From assembly GCA_024516155.1 (NCBI GenBank), contig JAJJXM010000058.1, positions 186,001 to 250,000 on the forward strand: 64,000 nt of DNA, given 5' to 3'. Below, in pieces: positions 1 through 12,638 of this stretch (the first letter of the stretch is position 1; the number at the start of each line of letters is the position of its first letter). The stretch comes from Pyronema omphalodes. Its lineage: Eukaryota; Ascomycota; Pezizomycetes; Pezizales; Pyronemataceae. The notes beneath the pieces are model-generated. The model did no database searches and was not told the origin of the DNA. It saw only the letters and a program-made list of their open reading frames with translations. A program made the position numbers and the translations under genes.

Positions 1-736
1 GGCGAGCTTTGTGGTTGTTGACGTGGAGTATCAGAGGTACTTACATGTAACAAAAGTTATGTTCAACGATTGAGGCATACATCCGCTCTGTCCAGTTCGC
101 GACATCGACCATTATGATAGACCATGCCTGATGCTATTGCAGAGAGGTTGAGGGATATAAATGTTAAGTGATCTCAATCGATGAGAATACGATATGTATC
201 CTCTGAACTTCGGGAGTGTCGTTCTCCTCTTCCCTCTACCGTCCTTCGAGGAATTACCCCATTGATTAACTCCCTGTTGTTTCTATCCTCGGTGAACTGT
301 ATTTCGTCTAATATACTTTGTGTTATTAAATCTAGTTAAGCTTTAACCCCAAGCAACTACTTTTTTTCCAACAGACTTCTTTTACCGGTGTTGCTGCAGA
401 ATGCACATAATTACCTTGTTTGCTTATGTAGCATTCAAATTAATCTTATCAACCTCTTCCTCACCCCGTTTCTCTCCATGGATGGGGTTGGATGTTGGGG
501 GGTAATTTTGGTTTTGGTTGTGCAAGCTCGACCCATCGAGTGCTGTCCAATGATTCATGTCCAGCCAGACATACATTGCCACTACCGCTGGAACCACACT
601 TTCCAAGTCATACGATAATACCATTCAGTTTTCATATCTTGTGCTTGTGGTACACTTATGAATATAATTAGAAAGCAGTACAGAAAACATGCGTTACGAT
701 AACTCCTACTTCACATACATTTAATGCGGATTTCAT
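1..736. other. intergenic, 3' side of Cwc24 gene
   Basis: No convincing gene is seen. The short open frames here lack conserved motifs and overlap each other on both strands. The stretch probably holds the 3' untranslated region of the Cwc24 gene, which ends at 737 on the minus strand. Confidence 0.5.
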
Positions 737-1735
737 CTATTTCTTGGCTTCCTCAGCGTCTCCCTCTTCTTTCAGTCTCTCCTCCTCCCTCTCTTTTGCT
801 GCCTCTAGTAGCTTCTTAAATCCCTTGGCGCCATTGAATACACCATCCGTCCCTCTTCCACAGATTGCACAACTAGGGTTCTTATTCTTATACCTCTCGA
901 TAGCACACTTCTCACAGAAGTAGTGCCCGCACTTGGTCTGTATCGGAAACTTGTAATCACCCTTACAGATAACACATTTAAATGGAATCTCCTCCGGCTT
1001 TTCCTCATCCTTAGGCTTCCATCCAGTACCCATCCGTTTTCCTTGCAGCTCCGGCAATTTCCCACCCTTCGACTTTATCTCCCACTCCCTATCCAGCTTC
1101 CAACCTGCCGCGTAGTCTTCTCTTGCATGCAAAAACTTACATGTGTCTCCGAATCCACAGAATCCAGTAAGTTTGTAGTCCTTACAAACATCCGGTGCAT
1201 AATCGGTCACAGTTATCGTCCTGATATTTGTTGGGGCTTTTACAGGACCAACAGACTTCTTTCCCGCATCCTCCGACTTCTTGATAAAGTTTCCATAAGA
1301 AGCCGCACCTTTGTATGTAGCCAAATCCTGCTCCTCCAAATCTCCCTTGGGCTTGGAAGACTTCCGTCCTAACAGTTGCTCCTCGTCTCCGTCGTACCAA
1401 TTACTTTGTTTTGTTGCCTCGCCTTTAGCAGAAGTCACCAGATCTCTTGACACGGCTTCGTATTTCGCCGCACCGACATCCGGTTCTCCATTCGCCGCCT
1501 TCTTTGGATCATCCGATGAAGCAGTGACGACACCGGTATTTTGTTTTCGCTTCTTAATTGGTCTTTTAGCACCACCGGGAGTTTCGTCGGAGCTCGAGTC
1601 ATCGTCGTCAGAATCGGAGTCTACGGGAGGAGGAGTTGCGGCGCGCTTTCGAAATGTAGATTTGCCTTTATTATTGCGCTTGAAAAAGACAACGGGGGCG
1701 TTAGGGTCGGCGGATGGTACGGCGTGTTCTGACAT
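737..1735 (-). CDS. cwc24: pre-mRNA splicing factor Cwc24 (CCCH zinc finger + RING)
   Basis: Single-exon gene of 332 residues, homologous to yeast Cwc24 and human RNF113A, a factor bound to the catalytic spliceosome near the 5' splice site. The N-terminal third is acidic and Ser/Asp-rich (disordered). A CCCH zinc finger starts at about residue 184 (C-x8-C-x5-C-x3-H, CKDYKLTGFCGF...CKFLH) and is followed by the conserved DREWE stretch. A C3HC4 RING spans about residues 254-292 (CVIC ... CGHYFCEKC ... CAIC). The open frame runs upstream to 1834, but the ATG at 1735 (MSEHAVPSADP) is the better start because Cwc24/RNF113 proteins begin with a short acidic leader leading into a FFKRxxK-type motif (here VVFFKRNNKGK). 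The C-terminus is Glu/Lys-rich. The RING suggests E3 ubiquitin-ligase ability, which is inferred here. The order CCCH-RING is diagnostic, so the call is firm. Confidence 0.93.
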   Translation of the reverse strand: MSEHAVPSADPNAPVVFFKRNNKGKSTFRKRAATPPPVDSDSDDDDSSSDETPGGAKRPIKKRKQNTGVVTASSDDPKKAANGEPDVGAAKYEAVSRDLVTSAKGEATKQSNWYDGDEEQLLGRKSSKPKGDLEEQDLATYKGAASYGNFIKKSEDAGKKSVGPVKAPTNIRTITVTDYAPDVCKDYKLTGFCGFGDTCKFLHAREDYAAGWKLDREWEIKSKGGKLPELQGKRMGTGWKPKDEEKPEEIPFKCVICKGDYKFPIQTKCGHYFCEKCAIERYKNKNPSCAICGRGTDGVFNGAKGFKKLLEAAKEREEERLKEEGDAEEAKK

Positions 1736-2473
1736 ATTGCTATTGTATGGATATTTGAGGTGGAGGATAAGGTCGATACGCAAAGAGCTTGCGGCGGAAG
1801 AGTTGGCGTTGAGCTTTACGCGGTTGGGTGGCAATGGCGCCGGAACATTTCTGACGCGACCAACTACATACTCTGGTGTCTAATCACGTGATATAAAATC
1901 TTCCTGCGCATCTTCACCCATCATCACGCTGTTTCCTCTCTGAACTTGAATGTTAACATCTCCTTCTGATTTCGTAATTAGGGGGCCTCACTAGCTGGTC
2001 TAGACCGCAAAGATGTGGTTTGCATTTTCTTTGTCCTATCTTGGCCCTTCAGGACTCGGTCAGCATATGATCAGATACTTCTAGTTTCACCTCCAAAGGT
2101 TTCTCACAGACCTCATCATGTACATGAAATTTCCCAATTTCATCAACCGCATTTTGAAAAATCTCTCAATTGTTCATTCCACAATTTCGAAACATCATGT
2201 GGTCAGCGCAATAACAATATCACAAAATCATCTTCGAAAACTTTAAGACTAAGCTATACCTTATCCAATATATTTATTACCAAAGAGAGAGAAAAAAAGA
2301 AAGAAAAAAGAAAGAAAAAACCAATATTTTAATTATAACCCCTCCACGCTCATCAAAACATATCACCCTGAAATTGGAATCATAATCCAACACTATGGCA
2401 CCATATATTGTCGATCCTTACTGCATATACCAATTCAAAGATCACATCGTTGATTACATGCGTCTTATCATCA

Positions 2474-2571
2474 TCAGGCGGAATTCTGCTGTGATCAGAT
2501 TGTTTTTATATTTGATTAATATATATACATGCAGCTCTTTATCTTCAGGCGAAATTCTGCTGTGGTCTGAT
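2474..2571. repeat. 27-bp imperfect direct repeat, two copies
   Basis: Two near-identical 27-bp copies (TCAGGCGGAATTCTGCTGTG... and TCAGGCGAAATTCTGCTGTG...) lie at 2474-2500 and 2545-2571, 71 bp apart start to start. No function is evident. Confidence 0.6.
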
Positions 2572-3550
2572 GATTCTTATTTACGATGCATGATTTATGA
2601 TCGGTATGCCATATGGGGTAGCGAGCAGCGACCAGCGACCAGTGAGCTTTTATCATTAGCCTTGAGAGTTCAGGCAACAGTAACTACTAGCGATCGCCTG
2701 ACATGTGCGATGTAAGATTCCATCTACGTTCTTGCTTCAAGCTGAAAGATTATGGTTAGGCAAATCGCAATCTAGATCGATACTTTAGGCATCAGTGTAC
2801 AGTGTAAAGAGCTGACAAGATGTCGGTAGTTGATAACTTGGAGAAGCTTCGATAAGCCCATAGATATTTACCGTTTGCTGCCTGCTACATATTTGGCCAA
2901 TGGGAACGTGTAGCCTGTAGGTCTTTGTTATACAAACATCTCACAATTTCATTCATCAGCATAATCAGAAAATGACGTAGAAAACTAGAAGCTTATTAAG
3001 CTCCATTGATATCGCTTACCTTTACCATGGTTCATTGCCTGTGAAGGTTAGGAAAGTTTGGAGAATGATGGAGGGGAAGGCAAACAAATGCATTGAGCAT
3101 GCTTACGGCTTACTGCTTACTGTCAATGCACAGTAGGTGGTGGGGTAAGTTTGTTCCGCTATGTAAAGTACACTGTACACTGTACTTGTAACACCCCACA
3201 AACAGGCTTTGTAGCACTTCGCTTATGGCTTGTGGCTTATCTAATGATATGCATATGTTTTTGGATATATACCTTATGCATTTTACTGGGATACGATGGT
3301 GTTGATACAGATATTATTTTTCAAAGAAACGAAAAAAAAAAGATGAAGAAAAGAAGATGAAAGGACTTGTCATACTTTGGATCTCCGCTCTTGTGGATGT
3401 ACCTTGAAGCTGAGTTTCTGACACCATATATTCACATTCACAGAGGCGACAGAAGATGAGATTATATTTAAGATATGTAAAAGATCAGATGAGCCATTGT
3501 TGTGGTATGGGATGGGATGGTACTTTATGAAGTTGTCGTGGTTTAATGGT

Positions 3551-3624
3551 TTGGTAGCTTTATGTCTTGCAATTGGGTGAATGGAGTTTGGTAGCTTTAT
3601 GTCTTGCAATTGTGTGAATGGAGT
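3551..3624. repeat. 37-bp tandem duplication
   Basis: Two adjacent copies of a 37-bp unit (TTGGTAGCTTTATGTCTTGC...) at 3551-3587 and 3588-3624, differing at very few positions. It looks like a recent replication-slippage event in non-coding DNA. Confidence 0.75.
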
Positions 3625-6279
3625 CTGTGGAAGTTCGAATTTTAAAATTATACGGGGTTTCTCGCCGCAGAGATGAGAGATCCAGGCAGTGAATGAAAAA
3701 TGGAGATGGGCTAGACAAAAGCGGGAAATTGGTGTAATGCGGTCGGTTTCTACTGTATCAAATATTTATATCCATAGTGACCAAGTCAGCGGAACAACCT
3801 TGTATCAACACAATGTCAGTTGCGCCGAAACCCTTTGCAATATAGGGGCATTATTTTCCAAATCTTCGATGCTACTTCAGAAATTTTGACAGATGTTTTC
3901 GATCTATGCTTCATGAAGTTTTCCTTAAGAATTTTCCGTATCCCTACATAGGATTCCAAGTTCTCTTGCTGGGATACATATAGGTTCAAGTCCATGGTGA
4001 ATAGATCCGTGGCGGATACTGCGCGCGGCAATTCCAAATTCGCACCATAGCGGCAAGATTGCATTCTGCCTTGGCTTTCTTTGCTTACCTTTACTAATTT
4101 GGCTTCCTTTGCTTACCCTAGTTACCCTTTTCTTCGGAATCCTAGTATTCCGTTCCTTGGAGTTTTCCATCACTGGACTCGGTATATGGATGTATCCACA
4201 ATCCACAATCCACTGCATTGGAGATTCGGAGTATGGTCATACTCGGTTACATATAGCGCTCACCCTACTGTGCATATGGTGCACCATAAACGCAAAGCTT
4301 CAAGCTCCGGGAGCACTATGGGTGTGCATATTCAGGAGAGATTTTCGCGCACGTACCTAATTATCTTTTTTTTCTCCGAGCACTCATGGATTTTTATGAC
4401 GGTTATGGTGCACATTGCACTATATGACGAGATATCTTGATTTTTCTGTTTAACTACCTTAGGATGCGTTTGTGTGGCTTTTAACGGTTTTTGGACGGCT
4501 TTGAATGGACTTTGGCGGTCGTGGGCAAGTCGGAAGTTACACCCGCTGATCACAGGAAAATTCTGAAAACCTCATCCGTTTGCAGTTTAAAAGATCTTCC
4601 TAGCCTTGCGGTCAGATGAACCCGCTTTCACGGGAGCGGACAGATAAACAACGTGCGACGCCAGTTACCTACATCACGGTCTTATAGAGATGAGCTTTGC
4701 TGATCTTTCCATGATTGCATCCAGATGTTGTTTAAGCACATGATGACACGGGATGGAGCCCCAATGGATAGCTGCATTCCAAGCTCATGACGAGTGTACC
4801 AACTGCGAAAACGGTAAAAGGTAAATATGTTTAAACCTTCCCCGGGTAAGCATATGGACTCGATAAGATTTGAACCCATGCCCATGCATGCTCATTTGTT
4901 TAAAGGAAGCTTAACAAAACCAAGAAAGCGTGGCGTGCATCAGAAGATTGGAAGCCTGCAGCTTGCATAATTTGGAAAGTTCGACAGGGCTTCTCCGAGT
5001 AGAGTGCGCATTTCATTTGGCTATGGTGGTATACCGGGCTTTGCACTACTTGCTGCCTTCTTTCTCGAGCGAAACGAATTTCAAACTGGCAGCAATAGAG
5101 TTCACACGGGTTTCAAGTGATGTCATGCAGTTCGAGTGAAACTGCTACAGCAGACAAAATAGAAGCTGGTATGAGAAAAATTTGGAAGAGACACACTTGT
5201 GAAATTGATTCAACAGGGAGATTAATCTTGAAAAATAACCGGAACCGTGCCGTTTCCTGTGCCGATTTCTCCGCGCATGAAAGTGGGCGTCGAAGCAAAG
5301 AGGTTGTTCTTTTTTATTTTTATTTTTTTTCCGATCCATATAAAAACGGATAAACTGTTGTGTGAGCTGTTGTGCATGAGATGTACGGAAGAGGCGGGAC
5401 TGTTTTTGACACTTTTGTCTCATGAAAGAACATATGCCTGTATCTGACTGGCTACGCTGTTGTAGCTTGAAATAGCTTACCTTCTGCAGTAACTCCGACC
5501 ACAACCTTTTCTCTGGCTCTTGGGGCGCGCCGGATACTGTGCTGAAGCGTGCTTCGAGCTCTCTCGCTACCGATTTCCACTCGGTGCCGGACGTGCACAG
5601 GGCGATTTTGAGCTTGAGCTTCAACTCAATGTGCTTACGTCTAGATACCTCTTACCGAGCACCGGCTTGAGATAGGTTGAGGAACTCGATGCTATTAAGG
5701 CTAGCTGTAGATAATCCGAAGGCAGCAGCAACTCCGAAGAAATGCCTACCAACCCGGGAACATGATAGAAAAACGTGGTAACGGTAAAATGTTAATTGGA
5801 TCTGTCTGCAGTGTCGGGGGGGTTACACGGCTACGACTTGCGCCATAGGAAGTTGGATGCTGATGTATGGATCCGATGGGCGACCACATGCAGAAGACAG
5901 GACAGACAGGGGAAGCAAAGCCTGGGGAGTCTCAGATACGTTTCGTGAGTTTTACTGAAAAAGGGAACGGAGAGCAACATCACAGGAAGCCGCAGGATGT
6001 GCTTCCAAAGCTAAAAGAAGAAAGGGCAATTTGCAAATAATCGATTCTTCAGTTTTCTACATGCTTCGTATGTACGCTCCTTACACTACTGCCGCACGTA
6101 CCACCGTGCCCTGCACTACTTTGGTAGGATGCATTTTGATGTCTGCAAAATCAAATCGCCGATGAGTTCATCCGCGAAAGAAAGAGGGCCAAGCGTGTAT
6201 GTAGGCGAAGATCGAAAATTGAGAAAATGGAACAGGGGAGCATTCATATGTATGCTTTAGTTGGAGCCATAAGCTATGC

Positions 6280-6405
6280 TAAGCTAGAGCAAAGCAGGCT
6301 GGTGATGCTGAGTAATTATAAGCTAGCGCAAAGTAGGCATTGAGGCTGAGTGATCGGACGGTGAAGCTAGAGCAAAGTAGGCCGATACTACTGAGTAATC
6401 ATACC
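6280..6405. repeat. imperfect minisatellite, about 40-bp unit, three copies
   Basis: AAGCTAGAGCAAAGYAGGC begins near 6281, 6320 and 6364. Each copy is followed by a GAGTAAT/GAGTGAT-type tail. Spacing is 39 and 44 bp. Confidence 0.6.
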
Positions 6406-7664
6406 ACTATCACCAAAACGGCTACAACTACCCGCCTTGACAAGCCTGCTAGCTCGGCCGCTGTCTTGGTTCTTCGGGAGCCGGGCCTGACAGGGGGATC
6501 TGAAAACGTCGTCATCCAGTCCCGAAACGCCCGCTCCTGCGCGGATGCTCTATTTTTATAAACCGTAATATTGAAATTTATCAACGGGCTGGGCGGGCTG
6601 GGCTGGCTTGGAAGCTTACTTGGTGAACTCTCTCTCTCTCTCTCTTTCTCTCGGCTTTCGGGACAGCAGTTCATGAAGCTAAAGGATGACTACTGTAAGA
6701 AAGCCCGCTTTTCAGTGCGTTGCAGACGTGGTCTTGTGGGGAGACATCGGGCTGTGAGGTACGAGATTCGTCAGACTCGTCAGATCACCAGATCCGCCCC
6801 TCGCCGCTGCAGTCCGCATCGTTCTATGGTACCGATGTGGAGGAAGTTCAGTGGGCCAGCACTACTTGATGTATGTGGCAATAGGAGCCATTTATAAGTG
6901 CGCGTGGCAGACCAGAGGACTGGGAGGGGTGCGGGGTGACAAGACAGCAAAGACAAGTAGAGAAAAGCACAGAAGGGAAAACGTGAAGAGGAAGAGTAGG
7001 ACGAGAAGAAGGTGGTGGTGGCAGCGGCGGGGTATTGTATATGGAGTGTTGTATATGGGGTGTTATATTGTTTATGAGGCCCTTGCAGATCATTCTTCGG
7101 TTCTGTAGATTCTCGTCGTATATAGATTACCTCGAATGCTGGGCTCGGCTTGTCAAAATGCTGCCGGATTTCGATTGCTGGCTGTGCTCAAAGCTGATTT
7201 TCTGGTGTTTCGCGGCATGGTGGGAATGGTGGCAGTGATTATAGATGGTGGGTCCTACCACCGCCAAACGAACCGGCCCCAAATCATCTAAGCAGAAAGA
7301 AGAAGAGGGAAAAAAAAAGGACGAATGGGCAGCGAAGAAAAATCCCGTTCCTTCATCATGAATAGACTGTCTAATCCGTCGATCCTCGACTGTCTCGTCC
7401 TCCTCTCTCCCACCTTCCATGGACTATAACCATTCTAAAGTTCGCTCGCTCTAAACTACTCCCACCACACCCACCGACCCAAATCCCGTGGCTCCCGAGT
7501 GCAGGTTGAGAATCCGACCTCCACCTTATCCGAAACTACATTCACCTCACTCACTCTTTGACACACCGCCCACACACACCTGGAATACCCACTTAGGCCT
7601 CAGCTTTATCCAGAATACCGAATCCGACGCCTAATCGTCCAGAAGCAACTGTCCGGCCATCCCG

Positions 7665-7690
7665 CGAACGAACGAACGAACGAACGAACG
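7665..7690. repeat. tetranucleotide microsatellite (GAAC)n
   Basis: About six and a half uninterrupted GAAC units in the probable 5' leader or promoter of the gene that starts at 8145. Confidence 0.9.
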
Positions 7691-8144
7691 GCTGACTGAG
7701 AACACAGCCATCGGTAGATCAACCGCGCGAGAAAACCACTCCTTCAAACCAAATAGATACATTCTATATTCCATATTTATCCCGCAAAAACGCTGTCAGT
7801 CTTTTTGAGAAAACCGCAACTATCAGACACCCTTGTATCCTCGTGATACTAAACTACAGAGGTACAGTTAATATCGTACCTACCGCTCGGTTCTTGGACC
7901 CAGCCGATATTGAGTGTAAGTATCACTTCTCTGTCTCACCGTCACCGGCTGCTACGGGTACGTACTTTGCCAGTCTCGTCGCAGTCTTGCTTCGTAGTAT
8001 ATCATGCTCTCCTTGCCTCCTGTTGATCTACGGGTTTCGTGTAATAACTACTGCACCACTGCAGCTGTTTTTTGTCGAAACCCAAACAACTTTCAAGACC
8101 TTCGACTGTTTTCCACTCGTTTACCCTCAGGAAGCTAATTCAGT

Positions 8145-11100
8145 ATGGCGCTCAGATTGAAAGGACCAGATAGACCAAGACCTAAGAGTGTTTTCTTTGA
8201 TACCGGAAAGAATCCAATGAACCGTCTCACAAACTTTTTCAACGCTTCCGATACCAGATTAAATATCCAGCGTAATGGACCCCCAACCCCGCCATTAGGT
8301 CCGGATATGGGTTATGCATCCCTCGGTGGTCGTCCTCGGGATATAAAGCCTTTCCTTGATACTGCAGCGAATAATGCAAGCGCCTCGTCTCGTTTACAGC
8401 CCACAGACCGAGCAAACACTTTTGGCGAATACTCACAAGGGCTGTTAACACCGACATCGGGAAGCTCGCCTAACCTGTTACCCCAGAGACCTGGAACTTC
8501 ATCAGGATACAGCAATATTTCAGTTGGCGGTAGTGCGCTGGTAAGCGCACCGGTGCTCGAGCTTCCGCGACTAAAGAATAAGAAAAGTTCACGGTGGAAT
8601 AAGAAAAATTCGGATGAGGCGACAACTCTTGCTTGGGTGTTACAGGGTCCAAACTCACAACAGACTATTCCATATGACATCAATCCGCTTGCAAAGGGCG
8701 AAAGGGTATGTTCAAGCTTGGGGGGGTTGTAGTCGTCACGTTCCTGCAACGTCGTCGTGAGAGGTTGTGTGGTAAACGTTTGCTGACCATAGAATAGGCT
8801 AAAGAACTCTGGTTCCCTGGTGGCGACACCTTGGTCTATCTGACCTCACAGGATAATCCGAACCCCAAATACAAGGAACCTGTTTTCCGGATTAATGCGT
8901 CATCGCTTCTATTCGCTAGCATGAACGATTATTTGGTCGATGTGAACTGCGAAGTAAGACCTCCGAAGAGTGCTTCGATAAACACCGATCAGCAAAATGC
9001 ACCGACAGATTTATTCTTGGATGTCCCCTCAAAATATTCACCACCCGTTCCACAAGTCGAGAACGATGCAAGATCGCAAATGTCCGCAGCTGCTAGCCAA
9101 GCTGGTAGCACAAGCGATGAACATGCCACTATCTCACGCGTTAATAGCTCTGGAATTAGAACAGTTAATGACGACACCGATATCCCAGAGCCACAGTCGG
9201 CGGTGATTGTTGAGGCTGATGATGAGGACGAGGACGACGAACACGAGATTATGTACAGAGTCTACTTCCCTCTGATCGAAGATGACGAGTCTGCGCCTGT
9301 AATAGAGAAGGATACTGCCAAGAAGCTCAAGAAGAAGGCAAAGAATGCAGCGGTATCTGACGCAACAGACCGTTTGCAGCGACTGATCGACACGAGGAAT
9401 CTTTTCGCCTTCTTCGCCAAGGCACCTCTCGTTGCATCACAGAAGAAGTCTTTGCCTTTTGATATCTTTTCGAAGATCCTCAACATGTTGAATGCAACCT
9501 CTGGAGACCCTCAGAAGAAAATTGTTTCTGCGGAATTGCACCTACAACACTACATTGATGAGCTCGCCCTTGCGGATGTCAGAGGAGAAGATGACGCAAT
9601 CATTGAGGCATTGGTCATGGGTGAACAATGGCATTCCGTCAGGCTGTACCACGAAGGTTTCATCCATGCTGCTGGAAAATGGGAGGACATCGTGGATGTC
9701 CACCCGGGATTGGGTATGGTGTCACAGACTACTATCTCTCGTCTCGATAGATGTCACTTGGACCTTCACCAGATTCGTTTAGTCAACGTAAAGAACAGAC
9801 TACCGAACTTTGAATTTCCATCAGTCTGGGTTGGAGAGGGTCGTTACAAGGACTACGCAGGATGGAGAGTGGGATACGACAAACTGAGAAGTCTAGTGAT
9901 GAACCATATGAAATGGGTATTTGGAGCTTGGCCTCCTCGTCCCGACAGAACCGGAAAAGGTGGTGGACATTCAAAGACAGGAGGTCTCAACCGTATTGTT
10001 TTGAAGCGACTCTACGACGATGTCTGCGCCATCTACGACATTCTTGTTGACCGGGAGTGGTTGCATGGAGAGCGTATCCGTTTCGATGCTTCCGAAACCG
10101 AAGAAAACGAAGAAGTCAAAGAGAAGAACGAGAAATATAGAAAAGTTATCCGCAACATCCAGCGGGAGTTTGATCAATCCAGCGTTCCAATTCAGCCCGA
10201 TATGCCATTCGACATGCCACGACTTCCTGCTCGCCTTGCATCATCCAAGAAATCGAAAAAGACCGGACTTTTCTCACGTTTTAGCAAGAAGTTTAAGGCG
10301 GAGGAAATTAACGAAATCTTCCAGAATTCTTATAACCAAGACTCACTCCAGCAGCATGCAGAGGACCCCTTGGTCAAAGCCTTCGTCGATATGGAACGTG
10401 ACCATGCTAACGGAAAGTCCATCGAGGAGATGGCCGCTTTCCGTCGTGGAGCTTGGATTTTCATGTACTGTGTCTTACAGTCCTGTGTATTGGTTGTCGT
10501 CGACGGTCAGGGACTTCAATACGGCGAAGGCTGCGAGTACTTCTTGTGCGAGAATGTTAAGGGAACTCCTCCGTGGGAGAAGGGTGCTAACCGTCGCCAA
10601 ACCCGCATGTCTACAATGTGGGCAACCGGCCCTGTAGGTATGGGCAGTGGATTCTTAACCCCCTCAGCATTATCGTCTATGGTAAACCTTGGCGTCAATC
10701 CGGACGACGAAATCGAGATGACCTACCGCGCCTCCCACTGTTGGCAAGTAGCCGAAGCTTGGCGCCTTGTAGAAAACGCCGAGGAAGATGATGAAGGCGA
10801 TATCTACGGCTATCTTCAGAACTACAGTCAACAGGATGGGCCCGGATCCACCTCAGGATATTCCAACGAATACATACCAGGCCTACAGGTCCCGCAATCT
10901 CCACAGCTTGGTGCTGGTGAATACTCGTATGACAACTCCGACCCTGACACACAACTTACCCCGGTGCCAGAGGATGTGGATGTGCAAATGCTAAAATTGG
11001 ACAACAGCGGCTTCGGTTTCAACCAGCGCCCTAAAACATCTCCGGAATTGCCATCAGGCCGCAGCACCCCTTCGATCGCACCTAACATGCCGCTACCTTT

Positions 11101-11536
11101 GCCAGCCGAACGCGCGGAAAGTGGGATGAACCCTCGCTTCACTCTAGCTCCTATTAACACGGCACCCTTTGATTTCAACCTTCCTGGTCCCGCTTCCCCC
11201 TCTCAGTCCAGAAGCGCCTCCCCCATGAGCGGAGCAAGGCCTGCTATCCAGGCTCAGAGAACTTGGTCTCCCGGAGCTGGATCTGCGTCTCCGACACAAG
11301 GAGCTACGAGGAAGTACTCCGTGCCTATCAGCGGTGCCTCCAGCCCATTGAGATACAGCCCGTCGAATAGTGGACAGCCGAGTCAGTACTCCGCCTATAG
11401 TACCCCGGAGAGGAGGGATTCCACAAGCCCGCCGAGGAGTAATAGCACCACACCGGAGTTGAAAACCCTTTCTTTGGCACCACCACCACGGGATGGTGCA
11501 CCGCCCCCAGCACCGTCGAGTATGCTCGCCGTATAG
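8145..11536 (+). CDS. large conserved fungal protein of unknown function (DUF8004-like?)
   Basis: Two exons, 8145-8705 and 8798-11536, give 1,099 residues. The intron (8706-8797) has donor GTATGT, branch site TGCTGAC and acceptor TAG, and lies in phase 0, joining ...LAKGER to AKELWFPGGDT... . Residues 1-165 are Ser/Pro-rich. The conserved part starts near 188 with ELWFPGGDTLVYL, then an acidic patch near 330-350. A helical block with a Lys-rich stretch, ATDRLQRLIDTRNLFAFF and the aromatic motif YKDYAGWRVGYDKLRSLV follows (about 370-600). A basic patch, KKSKKTGLFSRFSKKFK, lies near 675. The tail from about 800 is Pro/Ser-rich and low complexity. No signal peptide or membrane segment is seen. 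The layout matches large fungal proteins I recall as carrying a DUF8004 region; that name is from memory and not verified. The polybasic patch could bind membrane or nucleic acid, but this is inference. Confidence 0.88.
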
Positions 11537-11884
11537 AGCATTAGATGAGAAATTTGGATAAGCTCTGAGAGTCGAGGGAAAAAATTGTGGGGAGTATTAA
11601 AAAGGGTGTCTGGCTGGAAAATGTCATGATGATCATTGGAGCGATTATTGACTTTTTCTTATATCCTTTCTTATGTTCTTTTTGGTTATATTTTGGTTAT
11701 GTTTTTGGTACCTTGATTTGTTTGTGATTTTTTTTTTGTTGGTTTGATATTTTCGAGTTTGAGTTTGGGTTTTGCTTTGTGCAACATGGTTCAACGTTTT
11801 TGAACATTGGTGTTTGAAGTTTATCACATAAAGCGCGTTGAATTTTTGTCTTTTGTTTTTTTGATTTGAGGAAGATGGATTTAA

Positions 11885-11903
11885 GGGGGGGGGGGGGGGG
11901 GGG
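11885..11903 (+). repeat. homopolymer run of 19 G
   Basis: An uninterrupted run of 19 G residues about 350 bp downstream of the stop codon at 11536, on the sense strand of the presumed transcript. It could form a G-quadruplex. Exact length is prone to assembly error. Confidence 0.8.
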
Positions 11904-12159
11904 TTTAAAGAGAAGGGGTAATGTTTATTAGTGGGTTAAAATTGTTTTCAAATTGGGGGAGGGGGTTCCTTTCTGGTGGAAAGAGTGTGGTTGAATTGTT
12001 TCTTTTCTAAAATTAGGGGATTTTATTATTTCTTCGAGTTAGTTGCATGCATGGTGTTTGATGGAGAGCGAGGATACCAGGGATGATAGATGGGGGGAGG
12101 AAATTGTACCGGGAGGATAGATTGCATGAAGTGTCGCAAAGCAAAAGGCTTGGGACCCC

Positions 12160-12179
12160 GGGGGGGGGGGGGGGGGGGG
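12160..12179 (+). repeat. homopolymer run of 20 G
   Basis: A second G run, about 20 residues, 257 bp after the first and preceded by CCCC. Exact length is prone to sequencing error. Confidence 0.8.
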
Positions 12180-12586
12180 TTGTGTATATACATATGCCAT
12201 ATACTACAATATGGGGATTTTTTTTTATAACTTTTGTGGTGGAGTGGACCAAGAAGAAGGGTGATAATGAAAATTAAGTTTGAGGGGTAACGAGGTTGCA
12301 AAATTTCGAGATTTCAAGATTTTACCTGACTGTGAAGAACTGAAACGAAATTGGGAGTCATGATGTATCTGGGTGATATTCTCGGGAAGGCCATTGGATA
12401 GCTCCATGACTGGTTGTACCCCTACGGCAGACCAGAAACCCCTGCTATCAACACCTCTAAATTATCATACCGCCACACATCAAATGCACCCATGGACCAT
12501 ATCGATAACTTCAAATCCTATACCCTCACTCCATTCTCTGGATCCCGGAAACCAGCATTTGCATGCGGATAGGGTTCATAATCATT

Positions 12587-12638
12587 CATCATCACCCATC
12601 ATCACCCATCATCACCCATCATCACCCATCATCATCAT
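12587..12638. repeat. 10-bp tandem repeat (ATCACCCATC)n
   Basis: Four perfect 10-bp units plus partial units on either side, ending in ATCATCATTT. Simple-sequence DNA with no coding value. Confidence 0.85.

Larger units (their letters stand above)
1736..8144. other. 6.4-kb non-coding stretch with small repeats
   Basis: No gene with recognisable domains was found. Open frames here are short, many lack an ATG, and none shows conserved motifs. The stretch separates the promoter of Cwc24 (left, divergent) from the gene starting at 8145. It holds several short direct repeats, listed separately, and a pyrimidine-rich part from about 7.4 kb that is likely promoter plus 5' leader of the 8145 gene. 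A possible 5' leader intron opens with GTAAGT near 7916 and could close at the AG just before the 8145 start codon. This is uncertain. Confidence 0.45.

Noticed and set aside
1736..1834. Upstream extension of the Cwc24 frame by 33 codons
   Set aside because: The extension has no resemblance to the family, while the internal ATG gives the expected N-terminus.
4840..4890. T-arm-like sequence on the minus strand (GGGTTCAAATC) suggesting a tRNA
   Set aside because: The stem and loop of a T arm can be drawn, but no matching acceptor strand, A box or anticodon arm lies at the right distance upstream.
5145..5624. 159-codon minus-strand open frame
   Set aside because: No recognisable domain, overlaps other frames in both directions and looks like chance translation.
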